64,000 bases of DNA from Pseudomonas sp. R5(2019) (GTDB lineage Bacteria > Pseudomonadota > Gammaproteobacteria > Pseudomonadales > Pseudomonadaceae), in the NCBI RefSeq assembly GCF_009905435.1, contig NZ_JAAAMT010000002.1:211497-275496 (forward strand). Reading direction: 5' to 3'. The position numbers were made by a program, and so were the translations under genes. Positions within the stretch are counted from its first letter, which is position 1. Each line of letters starts with the position of its first letter. The notes below the pieces were generated by a model. The model saw nothing but the letters and a program-made list of their open reading frames with translations, had not been told where the DNA came from and made no database searches. Below, in pieces: positions 55,164-63,838 of the stretch.

Positions 55164-55464
55164 GTTTCTCTTCAAACTGTTCAGTCTGTCGAGGCGCGCT
55201 AATGTAGTCGAAAGCTCTTCTGATGGCAAAGGTTTTTTTCAGAATTTTCATGTGCTTAAGCCGCATGATCAAAAAACAGACAATCAGCTGCAGCGTCCAC
55301 GGCAAAGTTGCCAATCTCTATTGGTCTTCGGCACTGCACAATGCCCCTCCCCTTTAATCCCGTGGCTGGCAGGCACCGAGGCTGACTGCCCAGTCAGTCA
55401 CGGCGCTTTACCTTGGCCCGGGCGCTGGGTAACGTCTGCTGCACTTCAATTCAAGGAACCTGTC

Positions 55465-56154
55465 ATGAGCGAGCTGATTGCCTACCAACTGGAAGACGGT
55501 ATCGCGACCCTGACCCTGAGCAACGGTAAGGTCAATGCGATCTCCCCGGACGTCATCGCCGCCTTTAATGCTGCACTTGATCGCGCCGAACAGGATCGCG
55601 CCGTGGTCATCATCACCGGCACGCCCGGCATGTTGTCTGGCGGCTACGACCTTAAAGTGATGACCTCGGGCCCGCAGCAAGCGGTCAGCCTGGTCACCGC
55701 CGGTTCCACCCTGGCACGGCGCCTGCTGTCCCACCCCTTCCCGGTGATCGTCGCCTGCCCGGGGCACGCAGTGGCCAAGGGCGCGTTCCTGCTGCTGTCC
55801 GCCGACTACCGCATTGGTGTCGACGGCCCGTTCAGCATTGGCTTGAATGAAGTGCAGATCGGCATGACCATGCACTACGCCGGCATCGAACTGGCCCGTG
55901 ACCGCCTGCGCCGCTCGGCCTTCCACCGCTCGGTCATCAATGCCGAGATGTTTGATCCCAAGAGCGCCGTGGATGCAGGCTTCCTCGACAAGGTCGTGAG
56001 TGCCGAACAGCTGCGCGATGAAGCCCTGGCAGCGGCCCGGCAACTGAAGAAGATCAACATGACGGCGCACAAGAACACCAAACTCAAGGTGCGCAAGGCG
56101 CTGTTGGAGACTTTGGATGAAGCGATTATTCGGGATCAGGAACACCTGACCTGA
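55465..56154 (+). CDS. Crotonase / enoyl-CoA hydratase family protein
   Basis: A 229-residue crotonase-fold protein from ATG 55465 (AAGGAA ahead). LTLSNGKVNAISPDVIAAFN is the N-terminal signature; GTPGMLSGGYDLKVMTSGPQ forms one oxyanion-hole segment and CPGHAVAKGAFLLLSADYRI the other. The usual pair of catalytic Glu residues is not evident, so substrate and reaction are open. 180 bp of the upstream gap to the tRNA hold no gene. Confidence 0.82.
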   Translation: MSELIAYQLEDGIATLTLSNGKVNAISPDVIAAFNAALDRAEQDRAVVIITGTPGMLSGGYDLKVMTSGPQQAVSLVTAGSTLARRLLSHPFPVIVACPGHAVAKGAFLLLSADYRIGVDGPFSIGLNEVQIGMTMHYAGIELARDRLRRSAFHRSVINAEMFDPKSAVDAGFLDKVVSAEQLRDEALAAARQLKKINMTAHKNTKLKVRKALLETLDEAIIRDQEHLT

Positions 56155-56203
56155 TCGGTCAACGGCTGTGTAGGAGCAAGGCTTGTCGGAGCGCCGAACC
56201 GCT

Positions 56204-56274
56204 GCGATGAACGATGACGCGCAACCACTGAAAAACCGCGGTGCCCTCATTCGCGGGCAAGCCCGGCTCCTACC
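56204..56274. repeat. REP-like block shared with 47279-47348
   Basis: GCTGCGATGAACGATGACGC through GCAAGCCCGGCTCCTAC, nearly the same as the block downstream of tam. An adjoining TGTAGGAGCAAGGCTTG arm begins at 56169. The remaining 56275-56424 has no further feature. Confidence 0.7.
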
Positions 56275-56424
56275 AGAGCGGTGTCGTTCAATCCTCGGCA
56301 TCAAGGCTTGCCTGCGATGGGCATCCGGATCGCGCTGAATCAAATATAGGTAGGCCCATCGGTATTTGCCCAAGCCTGTGCACGTCCGTACACTCGCCGC
56401 CTTTCTCAAAGGTGGGGCGCTCCA

Positions 56425-57147
56425 ATGCTTTTTGTCATCCGCATGCTGCTACTGGGTCTGCATTTCCTGGTGGCTGGCGTGCTGGGCGTGCTGGTCGGGC
56501 TGTGCCGCCCCTTCAATCCCGACAACAGCCGTCTCTATGCGCGGCTTTACGGCTGGCCCTTTTGCTGGATCATGCCGGTGCGCATCGAGGCCGAAGTCGG
56601 CCCGCTGTTCGACCAGCCACCAGGCTGCGTGATCATCGCCAACCATCAATCCAACTATGACCTGTTCGTACTCGGCAAGGTGGTGCCACGGCGCACTGTC
56701 TGCATCGGCAAGAAAAGCCTGAAGTGGGTGCCGCTGTTCGGCCAGCTGTTCTGGCTGGGCGGTAATATCCTGATTGAACGCGGCAATGCGCATCAGGCCC
56801 GCAAGGCGATGCTGACCACCACCCGCACCCTGCAAAATAATGCCACCTCGATCTGGGTCTTCCCCGAGGGCACGCGCAACCCGCAGACGCAGTTGATGCC
56901 ATTCAAAAAAGGCGCATTTCAAATGGCGATCGAAGCTGGCGTGCCGATCGTGCCGGTGTGCGTCAGCCCCTATGCCCAGCGTCTGAATCTCAATCGTTGC
57001 AAGCGCGAGCGGGTCATCATCCGCTCGCTCGCACCGATCCCTACGGCCGGCCTGACTCAGCAGGACATGCCAGCGCTGATCGAACAGTGCCGTGAACAGA
57101 TGCAGCACTGCATCGACAGCATGGAACGGGAGCTGAACCGGGGCTGA
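56425..57147 (+). CDS. plsC: 1-acyl-sn-glycerol-3-phosphate acyltransferase
   Basis: A 240-residue acyltransferase with an N-terminal membrane helix (IRMLLLGLHFLVAGVLGVLV). The HX4D catalytic motif is NHQSNYD (His74, Asp79), and glycerol-phosphate-binding FPEGTRN lies near 150. VPIVPVCVSPY is the last family block. It makes phosphatidic acid in the inner membrane. Single gene with a GGTGGGGCG leader. Confidence 0.9.
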   Translation: MLFVIRMLLLGLHFLVAGVLGVLVGLCRPFNPDNSRLYARLYGWPFCWIMPVRIEAEVGPLFDQPPGCVIIANHQSNYDLFVLGKVVPRRTVCIGKKSLKWVPLFGQLFWLGGNILIERGNAHQARKAMLTTTRTLQNNATSIWVFPEGTRNPQTQLMPFKKGAFQMAIEAGVPIVPVCVSPYAQRLNLNRCKRERVIIRSLAPIPTAGLTQQDMPALIEQCREQMQHCIDSMERELNRG

Positions 57148-57226
57148 ACCCTGGCGACCTTGCCCACTCTCAAGTGACAGGCCAAGCTAACATGCTTGTC
57201 ACTGCCACTTGAAAAAGCGAACAACC

Positions 57227-58198
57227 ATGGGTCGAGTCGTTGCTGCCGCTGTGTACAGCGCCGGTAAAAAAGTTACCAATATCAGTGTCGATGAAGGCAG
57301 CCAGTGGGCTCGCAAGCCTGGCCACTTTGTCTGGATCGGGCTGGAAGAGCCCAACGCCCAGGAACTGGCGAACCTGCAGAGCCAGTTCAACCTTCATGAA
57401 CTGGCCATTGAAGACGCCCTGGAAAAACACAGCCGACCGAAGCTGGAAACCTTCGGTGATGCGCTGTTTATCGTCACCTACTCGCCAGTGCGTCGCGAAG
57501 GCCAGTTGGAGTTCATCGAGACACACATCTTTGCCGGCAAAGGCTACGTCATTACCTGCCGCAATGGCTATTCCGCTTCCTATTCACTGGTGCGCCAACG
57601 CTGCGAGGCACGGCCGTTGCTGCTGGAGCATGGCGAAGACTTCGTGCTTTACGCCCTGCTCGACTTCGTCACGGAAAACTACCAACCGGTCAGCGAAGCC
57701 ATCCATGGTGAGATCGAGCAGCTGGAGGCAGGCGTCCTGGGCGGCGCCCTGAAAGAAGTAGATATCCAGCGCATCCATAGCCTGCGCCGCGACATCTTGC
57801 GCCTGCGCCGTTACGTGGCGCCGATGGTGGAGATCAGCGAAGAGCTGCAGCGCCTGAGCTTTCCTTTTATCGACAAGAACATGCGCCCCTACTTTCGCGA
57901 CGTGGAAATTCACGTTACCCGGCAAATGGAGGACCTGGCGACGATTCGCGACATCGCCAGCCAGACCATCGAGATCGGCCTGCTGCTGGAAGCCTCGCGG
58001 CAAAGCATCGTGCAGCGCAAGTTCGCCGCCTGGGCTGCGATCCTGGCCTTCCCCACTGCCGTCGCGGGTATCTACGGCATGAACTTCGAGAACATGCCGG
58101 AGCTGAGCTGGCATTACGGCTACTTTGCCGTCCTGGGTACCATCGCCCTGGGCTGCACCGGGCTCTATGCCAGCTTCAAACGGTCCGGCTGGCTGTAG
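57227..58198 (+). CDS. corA: CorA-family divalent cation transporter
   Basis: A 323-residue channel from ATG 57227. A large cytoplasmic N-terminal domain (FHIF-type funnel, with LHELAIEDALEKHSRPKLET) precedes two C-terminal membrane helices with the pore motif YGMNFENMPEL near 285 and WHYGYFAVLGTIALGCTGLY. It carries Mg2+ or Co2+/Ni2+; a zinc-efflux ZntB role is not excluded. Confidence 0.9.
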   Translation: MGRVVAAAVYSAGKKVTNISVDEGSQWARKPGHFVWIGLEEPNAQELANLQSQFNLHELAIEDALEKHSRPKLETFGDALFIVTYSPVRREGQLEFIETHIFAGKGYVITCRNGYSASYSLVRQRCEARPLLLEHGEDFVLYALLDFVTENYQPVSEAIHGEIEQLEAGVLGGALKEVDIQRIHSLRRDILRLRRYVAPMVEISEELQRLSFPFIDKNMRPYFRDVEIHVTRQMEDLATIRDIASQTIEIGLLLEASRQSIVQRKFAAWAAILAFPTAVAGIYGMNFENMPELSWHYGYFAVLGTIALGCTGLYASFKRSGWL

Positions 58199-58202
58199 GG
58201 GC

Positions 58203-58931
58203 TCAAGACGTGGCGGCGTCGGGCTTGTGCGCGACAAAGCGCATCATCCACTCCGCCACTGTGACGCCGTGATGCTGTTGATCGAGGCTTGCCACCCCCT
58301 TCTGGTAAACCTGTTCCCCCAGGTGCTGCTGGCGCAGGTCGAGCAGCGCTCGTGAGTAATCGTGGATGAATTCCGGGTGACCCTGGAAGCACAACACCTG
58401 ATGGTTGATGTGATAGGCGGCGTACTGGCAGAAATCACTGGACGCAATCACGGTGGCATTTGCCGGCAGCGCAGTGACCTGGTCCTGATGGCTGATCAGC
58501 AGCGTCAGGTCCTCGACCGCGGGTGTCATCCACGGGGTTTGCTCGGCAAGGGTGTAACGGTGGGTGCCCACACCCCAGCCCTGGATGGCGCGCTCGGTCT
58601 TGCCGCCCAGCAGCAGGGCCAGCAATTGATGGCCGAAGCAGACGCCGATCAGCTTGTCGCCCAGCTCATAGCGCTTGAGCAAGTAGGTCTTGAGGGTTTG
58701 AATCCACGGGTCGCTACCAAAGGAGTCGGCTTTGCTGCCGGTGACCAGGTAGGCATCGAATTTCAAATCATCCGCCGGGTAATCGCCACTCATCACGTTG
58801 TAGGTGCTGAACTCGGCGGCAATCGGCTGACGGGCAAACAGTTGCTCGAACATCCGTCCATAGCCCTGATATTGCTCGACCAGCTCTGGCCGCAGGACAT
58901 CGGTTTCCAGGATGCAGATGCGTAACGACAT
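58203..58931 (-). CDS. Class I glutamine amidotransferase-like protein
   Basis: A 242-residue stand-alone GATase domain from ATG 58931. The nucleophile is Cys98 in GVCFGHQLLA, with His185 and Glu187 in CFQGHPEFIHDYS. It resembles GMP-synthase amidotransferase relatives such as YfeJ. Acceptor and partner unknown. It is convergent with corA, 4 bp apart. The 403-bp gap 58932-59334 contains no recognised feature beyond AT-rich promoter-like DNA. Confidence 0.82.
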   Translation of the reverse strand: MSLRICILETDVLRPELVEQYQGYGRMFEQLFARQPIAAEFSTYNVMSGDYPADDLKFDAYLVTGSKADSFGSDPWIQTLKTYLLKRYELGDKLIGVCFGHQLLALLLGGKTERAIQGWGVGTHRYTLAEQTPWMTPAVEDLTLLISHQDQVTALPANATVIASSDFCQYAAYHINHQVLCFQGHPEFIHDYSRALLDLRQQHLGEQVYQKGVASLDQQHHGVTVAEWMMRFVAHKPDAATS

Positions 58932-59334
58932 AAAAATACCTGACACAACGGAGGCGAAAGTGCCCGTAGAGCCTGCCCTGATTGAGGGTAGCAAGGCAAG
59001 CCCTGCCCGCTGTGGCGGCCGTCACAAAAGCTGAAAATGTCTGACGAACGGGAGCCGGCCAAGGAGTAACGATCTCATTCCATCAAGGTGTCTAGCAAAG
59101 GCGTGCGGATGCGCCACTGGCTTGCCTCATAGCGACTAGTCTTGAAGGATGAGGATATAAATACTAAATAGTTCTAAACAAGAAGTGACACGAGCCCTAA
59201 TGTTAATCATGCAACATCACGTTTGATGAATGCACTCCCGCTTTCGGGCAGAACAAGAAACAAGGCTACAACGCCGCACCGCTTTATTCACAGGCGGCGG
59301 CCATCAGGAATAACAAAAAGAAAGGCAGTCAGCC

Positions 59335-59430
59335 ATGTTCAAACATTCGAAAGTACGCCAGGCCGGACTCATCGTTTTTGCCACGACCCTGTTGTTGATC
59401 CTGCCGAACCTTACTCGGCTGTTCGGTTAA
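59335..59430 (+). CDS. Predicted 31-residue membrane peptide
   Basis: A short frame, ATG 59335 to TAA 59430, with AAAGG nine bases ahead. A basic N-terminus (MFKHSKVRQ) is followed by one hydrophobic helix (AGLIVFATTLLLILPNLTRL). The pattern is that of a single-pass small membrane protein. No family recognised. It lies 100 bp before a cytochrome c gene and could share its promoter. Confidence 0.55.
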   Translation: MFKHSKVRQAGLIVFATTLLLILPNLTRLFG

Positions 59431-59530
59431 TCAACGGCATGATTTCACAAGCCAGCAGCGTGACTCGGTTGGCTACCGAGCCCGCGGCTTGTGTGCCACT
59501 CTGTCCATTCGACCTGATGGAGACTGGCCC

Positions 59531-60331
59531 ATGCGTCTGTGTTTTGCCCTGCTTGCCGCCCTCTGTGGCGCACCGGTATTGGCTGCTCAATTGACGCTGG
59601 ACCTGGGTCATGGAAACAAGACCTGGCAAACCAGCGCGCTGTTGAAACACCCGCAAGCCCAGACGCTTACCATTTATCACGACGTTTCCTACAAGCGAAC
59701 CATGCGTTATCGCGCGGTGCCGATGGCTGCGCTGCTCGAAGGCGTCAGCCCGGACGATCACCTGCAAGGGGTCGCCTCCGACGGCTTCGCCGCCGAGATG
59801 CCCGCCGGGCCGTTACTCAACAGCGGGCCGGCGCGGGCGTGGCTGGCCATCGAAGACCCGGCCCACCCCTGGCCGGCGCTGGGCCTGAGCAAAGCCAGTG
59901 CCGGGCCTTTCTATCTGGTCTGGACCGACCCGCAGGCTGGCAATATCAGCGCGGAACAATGGCCCTACCGACTGGCCAGCATCCGCCGCCTGGCACCGGT
60001 GGCGGAGCGCTTTCCGAAAATGCGCCCTGACCCCACGTTGGCAGCTGACGACCCCATAAACCAGGGGTTTGCGCTGTTCCAGAAAAACTGCATGGCCTGC
60101 CATCGTCTCAATGGCGCCGGCGATGCACAGATGGGGCCGGATCTGAATATCCCGCACAGCCCCACGGAGTATTTGAGCGGAGATTTCCTGCGCTACTTCA
60201 TTCGCGACCCGCAGAGCCTGCGCCAATGGCCCCAGGCCAAAATGCCGGGGTTCGACCGCCAGGCACTACCGGATGCCGATCTGGACCTGTTGATCGGCTA
60301 TCTCAAACACATGGCTGCGCGCAGACCGTAA
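59531..60331 (+). CDS. c-type cytochrome with N-terminal molybdopterin-oxidoreductase-like region
   Basis: A 266-residue exported protein from ATG 59531. Signal peptide 1-19 (RLCFALLAALCGAPVLA). Residues 20-155 (TIYHDVSYKRTMRYRAVPMA, then SDGFAAEMPAGPLL and WPYRLASI) faintly recall sulfite-oxidase-fold domains without a cofactor Cys. The C-terminal cytochrome domain has heme motif C187-M-A-C190-H191 and a likely Met238 ligand (AKMPGF). It should work in the periplasm after Ccm-dependent heme attachment. Partner unknown. Confidence 0.75.
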   Translation: MRLCFALLAALCGAPVLAAQLTLDLGHGNKTWQTSALLKHPQAQTLTIYHDVSYKRTMRYRAVPMAALLEGVSPDDHLQGVASDGFAAEMPAGPLLNSGPARAWLAIEDPAHPWPALGLSKASAGPFYLVWTDPQAGNISAEQWPYRLASIRRLAPVAERFPKMRPDPTLAADDPINQGFALFQKNCMACHRLNGAGDAQMGPDLNIPHSPTEYLSGDFLRYFIRDPQSLRQWPQAKMPGFDRQALPDADLDLLIGYLKHMAARRP

Positions 60332-61114
60332 TTATTGCTGGCCGTTGACCCGCGCCTTGGCGTGCAGCTGCTCGAAGCCGCCACCATGGCGCATGCCCCG
60401 CACCGGGCAGGCGTCGAGGTAATCCAGCCCGACCGCCAACTTGAGGTGGCGTTCCGGGCGGGCCAACTGGTTGGTCACATCGAAGCTGTACCAGGCGTCA
60501 TCCAGCCACGCTTCGGCCCAGGCGTGGCTGCTCAGGGCCTCGCTGCCTTCATTGAACAGGTAACCCGAGACAAATCGCGCCGGCACCCCGAGACTACGGG
60601 CGCAGGCCAGAAACGTGTGGGTGTGGTCCTGACAGACCCCGGCCTTGCCGGCAAAGGCTTGCGCGGCACTGGTATCGAGCTGAGTCGCACCGGGGCTGAA
60701 GACAATGTGCTGGTGCAGCGCCTGCATCAGGTCGATCAGCGCCGTGCGATCCCGGCGCTTGCGGCAGTGTTTGCTGGCAAAGCTGCGCAGGAGCTGGTCG
60801 GCCTCGGTCAGACGGGTGAAGCGCAAGAACGGCAACGCCGAACGGGACTCTGGCTCGGCCTCGCGCTGCTCATCGATCTCCACCAGTCCGCGCGCGTGGA
60901 TGACCACACTGTCATGGGGCTCATCGAGGGTCAGCACGTGGAGGATATTGCCGAACGGGTCCAACTGCGCCCGCACCGAGCGCGGCAGGTCCAGCTGCCA
61001 GCTGAGAATCTGCTGGCGCTGGCTGTCGTGAGGGGTCAGGCGAAGGTACTGAATGCTTGCGCGTACGGTGTCTTCATAGCTGTAGGCCGTTTCATGATTT
61101 ATCGTCAGTCTCAT
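60332..61114 (-). CDS. Transglutaminase-like cysteine peptidase family protein
   Basis: A 260-residue protein with the bacterial transglutaminase N-terminal domain (LTINHETAYSYEDTVRASIQ) and core domain. The triad is Cys161 (AGVCQDHTHTF), His197 (SSHAWAEAWL) and Asp212 (SFDVTN). Its ATG overlaps the stop of the broken alpha-E gene upstream. Such genes usually sit with alpha-E and circularly permuted ATP-grasp genes, as here. The pathway is uncertain; peptide or amino-acid ligation is suspected. Confidence 0.85.
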   Translation of the reverse strand: MRLTINHETAYSYEDTVRASIQYLRLTPHDSQRQQILSWQLDLPRSVRAQLDPFGNILHVLTLDEPHDSVVIHARGLVEIDEQREAEPESRSALPFLRFTRLTEADQLLRSFASKHCRKRRDRTALIDLMQALHQHIVFSPGATQLDTSAAQAFAGKAGVCQDHTHTFLACARSLGVPARFVSGYLFNEGSEALSSHAWAEAWLDDAWYSFDVTNQLARPERHLKLAVGLDYLDACPVRGMRHGGGFEQLHAKARVNGQQ

Positions 61115-61313
61115 ACAACCTCCAAATACGCGCCATGAATTGCATCGCCCAGCTGGCCAACCAGCGGGATCATTCCAGTCAGCCAGGCATGCAGGCCTTC
61201 ATCGAGAATTTCGTCGATGGCGGTGTAGCGCAGACGAGCATCCGCGCGAGGTTTTCCGCCCGGTCCAGATAACGCGACATCCAGTACAGGTCCGAGGCCG
61301 TTCTACTTAGCAT
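61111..61313 (-). pseudogene. Alpha-E domain protein gene with large internal deletion
   Basis: From ATG 61313 the frame encodes LSRTASDLYWMSRYLDRAEN then LARML, the start of alpha-E proteins. It then breaks into unrelated residues. In another frame the sequence continues LRYTAIDEILDEGLHAWLTG then MIPLVGQLGDAIHGAYLEVV and stop, which is the normal alpha-E C-terminus. Total length 203 bp is not a multiple of three. Intact family members are about 310-320 residues, so roughly 750 bp are missing. The stop overlaps the transglutaminase ATG as in intact operons. Confidence 0.85.
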
Positions 61314-61326
61314 TGGCAGTTGTTCC

Positions 61327-62736
61327 TCATTCCTCGACCACCCAGGTGTCCTTGGTCCCGCCACCCTGGGATGAATTGACCACCAGCGAGCCTTCACGCA
61401 GGGCCACGCGGGTCAAGCCACCAGGTACCAGACGGGTTTCGCTGCCCGACAGTACAAAGGGGCGCAGGTCGATATGGCGCGGGGCGATGCCCTGCTCGAC
61501 GAAGGTCGGGCAAGTGGAAAGGCTCAGGGTCGGTTGGGCAATGTAATCCTGCGGCCGCGCCTTGATTCGCTCGGCAAAGGCTTCGATTTGCGCAGCGGTG
61601 GAAGCCGGCCCGACGAGCATGCCGTAGCCGCCCGAGCCCTGGGTTTCCTTGACCACCAGCTCGGGCAGGTGCGCCAGCACGTGAGACATTTCGTCAGGCT
61701 TGCGGCACTGCCAGGTCGGCACGTTCTGCAGGATCGGCTCTTCGTCCAGGTAAAAACGGATCATTTCGGTGACGTAGGGGTAGATGGACTTGTCGTCCGC
61801 TACACCGGTACCGATGGCGTTGGCCAGCACCACGTTACCGGAGCGATAGGCCGCGAGCAGGCCGGGCACGCCCAGCATCGACTCGGGGTTGAACGCCAGC
61901 GGGTCGAGGAAGGCATCGTCCAGGCGCCGGTAGATCACATCCACCGCCTGTGGGCCGGAGGTGGTGCGCATGAACACCCGGTCATCGCGCACAAACAGAT
62001 CCGCGCCCTCGACCAACTCCACGCCCATCTCCCGGGCGAGGAAGGCATGCTCGAAAAAGGCACTGTTGAAGCGACCGGGCGTCAGCACTACCACGTTGGG
62101 GTTATCTATCTCGCTGGCGCTTTTGAGGGTATCGAGCAGCAGATTGGGGTAGTGATCGATGGGCGCGACCCGTTGGGCGGCAAACAGCTCGGGGAACAGG
62201 CGCATCATCATCTTGCGGTCTTCGAGCATGTAGCTCACGCCGCTGGGGGTGCGCAGATTGTCTTCAAGCACATACCAGGTGCCATCGCCATCACGCACCA
62301 GGTCTATCCCGGAAATATGCGAGTACAGGTCGCGGTGCAGGTTCAGGCCTTGCATCGCCAGTTGGTATTGTTCGTTGGCCAGCACCTGCTCGGCGGGCAC
62401 GATGCCGGCCTTGAGGATCCGCTGGTCGTGATAGATATCGGCCAGAAACAGGTTGAGCGCCTGCACCCGCTGGATGCAACCACGCTCGATGGTGCGCCAT
62501 TCACTGCCAGTGATGCTGCGGGGAATGATGTCGAACGGAATCAGACGTTCAGTACCTTGTTCGTCGCCATATAACGTAAAGGTGATGCCCGCGCGGTGGA
62601 ACAGCAGCTCTGCCTCTCGCCGTCGCTGGGTCAACAATTCCGGGGGCGTTTGTCCAAGCCACTGGGCAAAGGCGCGATAGTGCGGGCGGACTGAACCGTC
62701 AGCAGCATACATTTCATCGAAACCGGTGCGGATCAT
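61327..62736 (-). CDS. Circularly permuted ATP-grasp family protein
   Basis: A 469-residue protein from ATG 62736 (AAGGAG ahead). Blocks typical of COG2308: FDEMYAADGSVRPHYRAFAQ, RLIPFDIIPRSITGSEWRTI, YSHISGIDLVRDGDGTWYVL, EDNLRTPSGVSYMLEDRKMM and VVKETQGSGGYGMLVGPAS. It starts the operon whose next gene, alpha-E, is broken. A peptide-ligase role is suspected for the family, not shown. Confidence 0.87.
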   Translation of the reverse strand: MIRTGFDEMYAADGSVRPHYRAFAQWLGQTPPELLTQRRREAELLFHRAGITFTLYGDEQGTERLIPFDIIPRSITGSEWRTIERGCIQRVQALNLFLADIYHDQRILKAGIVPAEQVLANEQYQLAMQGLNLHRDLYSHISGIDLVRDGDGTWYVLEDNLRTPSGVSYMLEDRKMMMRLFPELFAAQRVAPIDHYPNLLLDTLKSASEIDNPNVVVLTPGRFNSAFFEHAFLAREMGVELVEGADLFVRDDRVFMRTTSGPQAVDVIYRRLDDAFLDPLAFNPESMLGVPGLLAAYRSGNVVLANAIGTGVADDKSIYPYVTEMIRFYLDEEPILQNVPTWQCRKPDEMSHVLAHLPELVVKETQGSGGYGMLVGPASTAAQIEAFAERIKARPQDYIAQPTLSLSTCPTFVEQGIAPRHIDLRPFVLSGSETRLVPGGLTRVALREGSLVVNSSQGGGTKDTWVVEE

Positions 62737-62886
62737 GCCGTACTCCTTGTCTCCCGGACATCCTGGGCCATGGCAAGACCCACGCCATCGGTATATACGC
62801 TTCAAGATCAATCAGTTGGCGGAATAACCTGGCGACATCGCACCACGAAGGTGCAGCCCGGGTGGTCTTTTTTATTATGGAAAAAC

Positions 62887-62917
62887 GCTACGGCCAACCT
62901 GAGGTTGGCCGTAGCGC
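62887..62917 (-). terminator. Rho-independent terminator after rraB
   Basis: A perfect 14-bp stem CGCTACGGCCAACC - TGA - GGTTGGCCGTAGCG. On the minus strand it is followed by GTTTTTCC, so it most likely ends the transcript of the RraB gene that stops at 62931. Coordinates are good to a base or two. Confidence 0.85.
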
Positions 62918-62930
62918 CTTGTGAACCGGT

Positions 62931-63263
62931 TCAAGCCTGTGGGCGTCTGACCTCCTGTTTTACGCCCCACCCTTCGATTTCTCCACCGAGGGGCTCAATG
63001 ACCGCCTCGAAGTCGTGTTCAAACTCACCAATGCCGCCATAGGTGGCGTACATCACTTTGCTCAACTCCAGGTGCCAGGCACCATCATCGCGTTTGCTGA
63101 CCTGAGCGCTCAACGACTCACCGCGAAACTTGCCCGCAGCCGTGCGCGCCAACTCCTCATCCGGGAAGACGGCGTAGAACTCGATTGGATGAATGCGGGC
63201 GAAGTCGAAACCGCCTTCTTTCATGCGGCGCAGCACGCTGCTGCTGATGTCTTCTGTGCTCAT
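62931..63263 (-). CDS. Ribonuclease E inhibitor RraB-family protein
   Basis: A 110-residue protein: SSSVLRRMKEGGFDFARIHP, IEFYAVFPDEELARTAAGKF, then VMYATYGGIGEFEHDFEAVI. The RraB fold modulates RNase E by binding its scaffold domain in enterics. Activity toward Pseudomonas RNase E is unproven. A strong terminator follows. Confidence 0.8.
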   Translation of the reverse strand: MSTEDISSSVLRRMKEGGFDFARIHPIEFYAVFPDEELARTAAGKFRGESLSAQVSKRDDGAWHLELSKVMYATYGGIGEFEHDFEAVIEPLGGEIEGWGVKQEVRRPQA

Positions 63264-63465
63264 GAATCGTCCTCCTCAAACTGATGGATAGACTTTCAGT
63301 GTTTCCACAACCTGACGTGCACGGCAGGCGCGCAGGCTGACTACAGGAACAAGCATGGAGCTGACAAGACTCGAGACCGTGGCGAACAATTCGTCGATCC
63401 CGTTTGCAGATTAGCGCGAAGCCAGCGCCTGTACCAGAGGCTCTGGAACAGGTCGCTTGACGACT

Positions 63466-63702
63466 TCAGGGGACTTCAGTGATTTCGGTGATTTCCACGC
63501 CGTTCTGTTCCTTGAGCCATTTGGCGGTCGGGGACGGCACGCGGTCCTGAAAATCATTGAGATCGACATCACCGATAACAGGAAACAGACTGGAACGAAT
63601 CAGCCGGGCAGCCTCCTCCACCGTAGGGCGTTGTTCAGAAACCAGCGGCAAATGTCTGGACTCACCTTTCTGATCAACAAACGAAATATCCCAGTTTTTC
63701 AT
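63466..63702 (-). CDS. Small conserved-looking protein, function unknown
   Basis: A 78-residue soluble protein from ATG 63702 with a near-ideal GAGGAGGT ribosome site. It begins MKNWDISFVDQKGESRHLPL and ends NGVEITEITEVP. No motif recognised. 63264-63465 on its 3' side has no gene. Confidence 0.7.
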   Translation of the reverse strand: MKNWDISFVDQKGESRHLPLVSEQRPTVEEAARLIRSSLFPVIGDVDLNDFQDRVPSPTAKWLKEQNGVEITEITEVP

Positions 63703-63838
63703 TGGTACCTCCTCAGGCAGAAGGACACGAAGCGAAAGAGATAGCGCCTTACACACGCTTGACCTCGCGCAACGGCTCTTCGTTCCCGGCAATTGCTCCA
63801 GAGGTGAAAAACGGGCGAAAAAAAGAGGCCGGCTGGCC

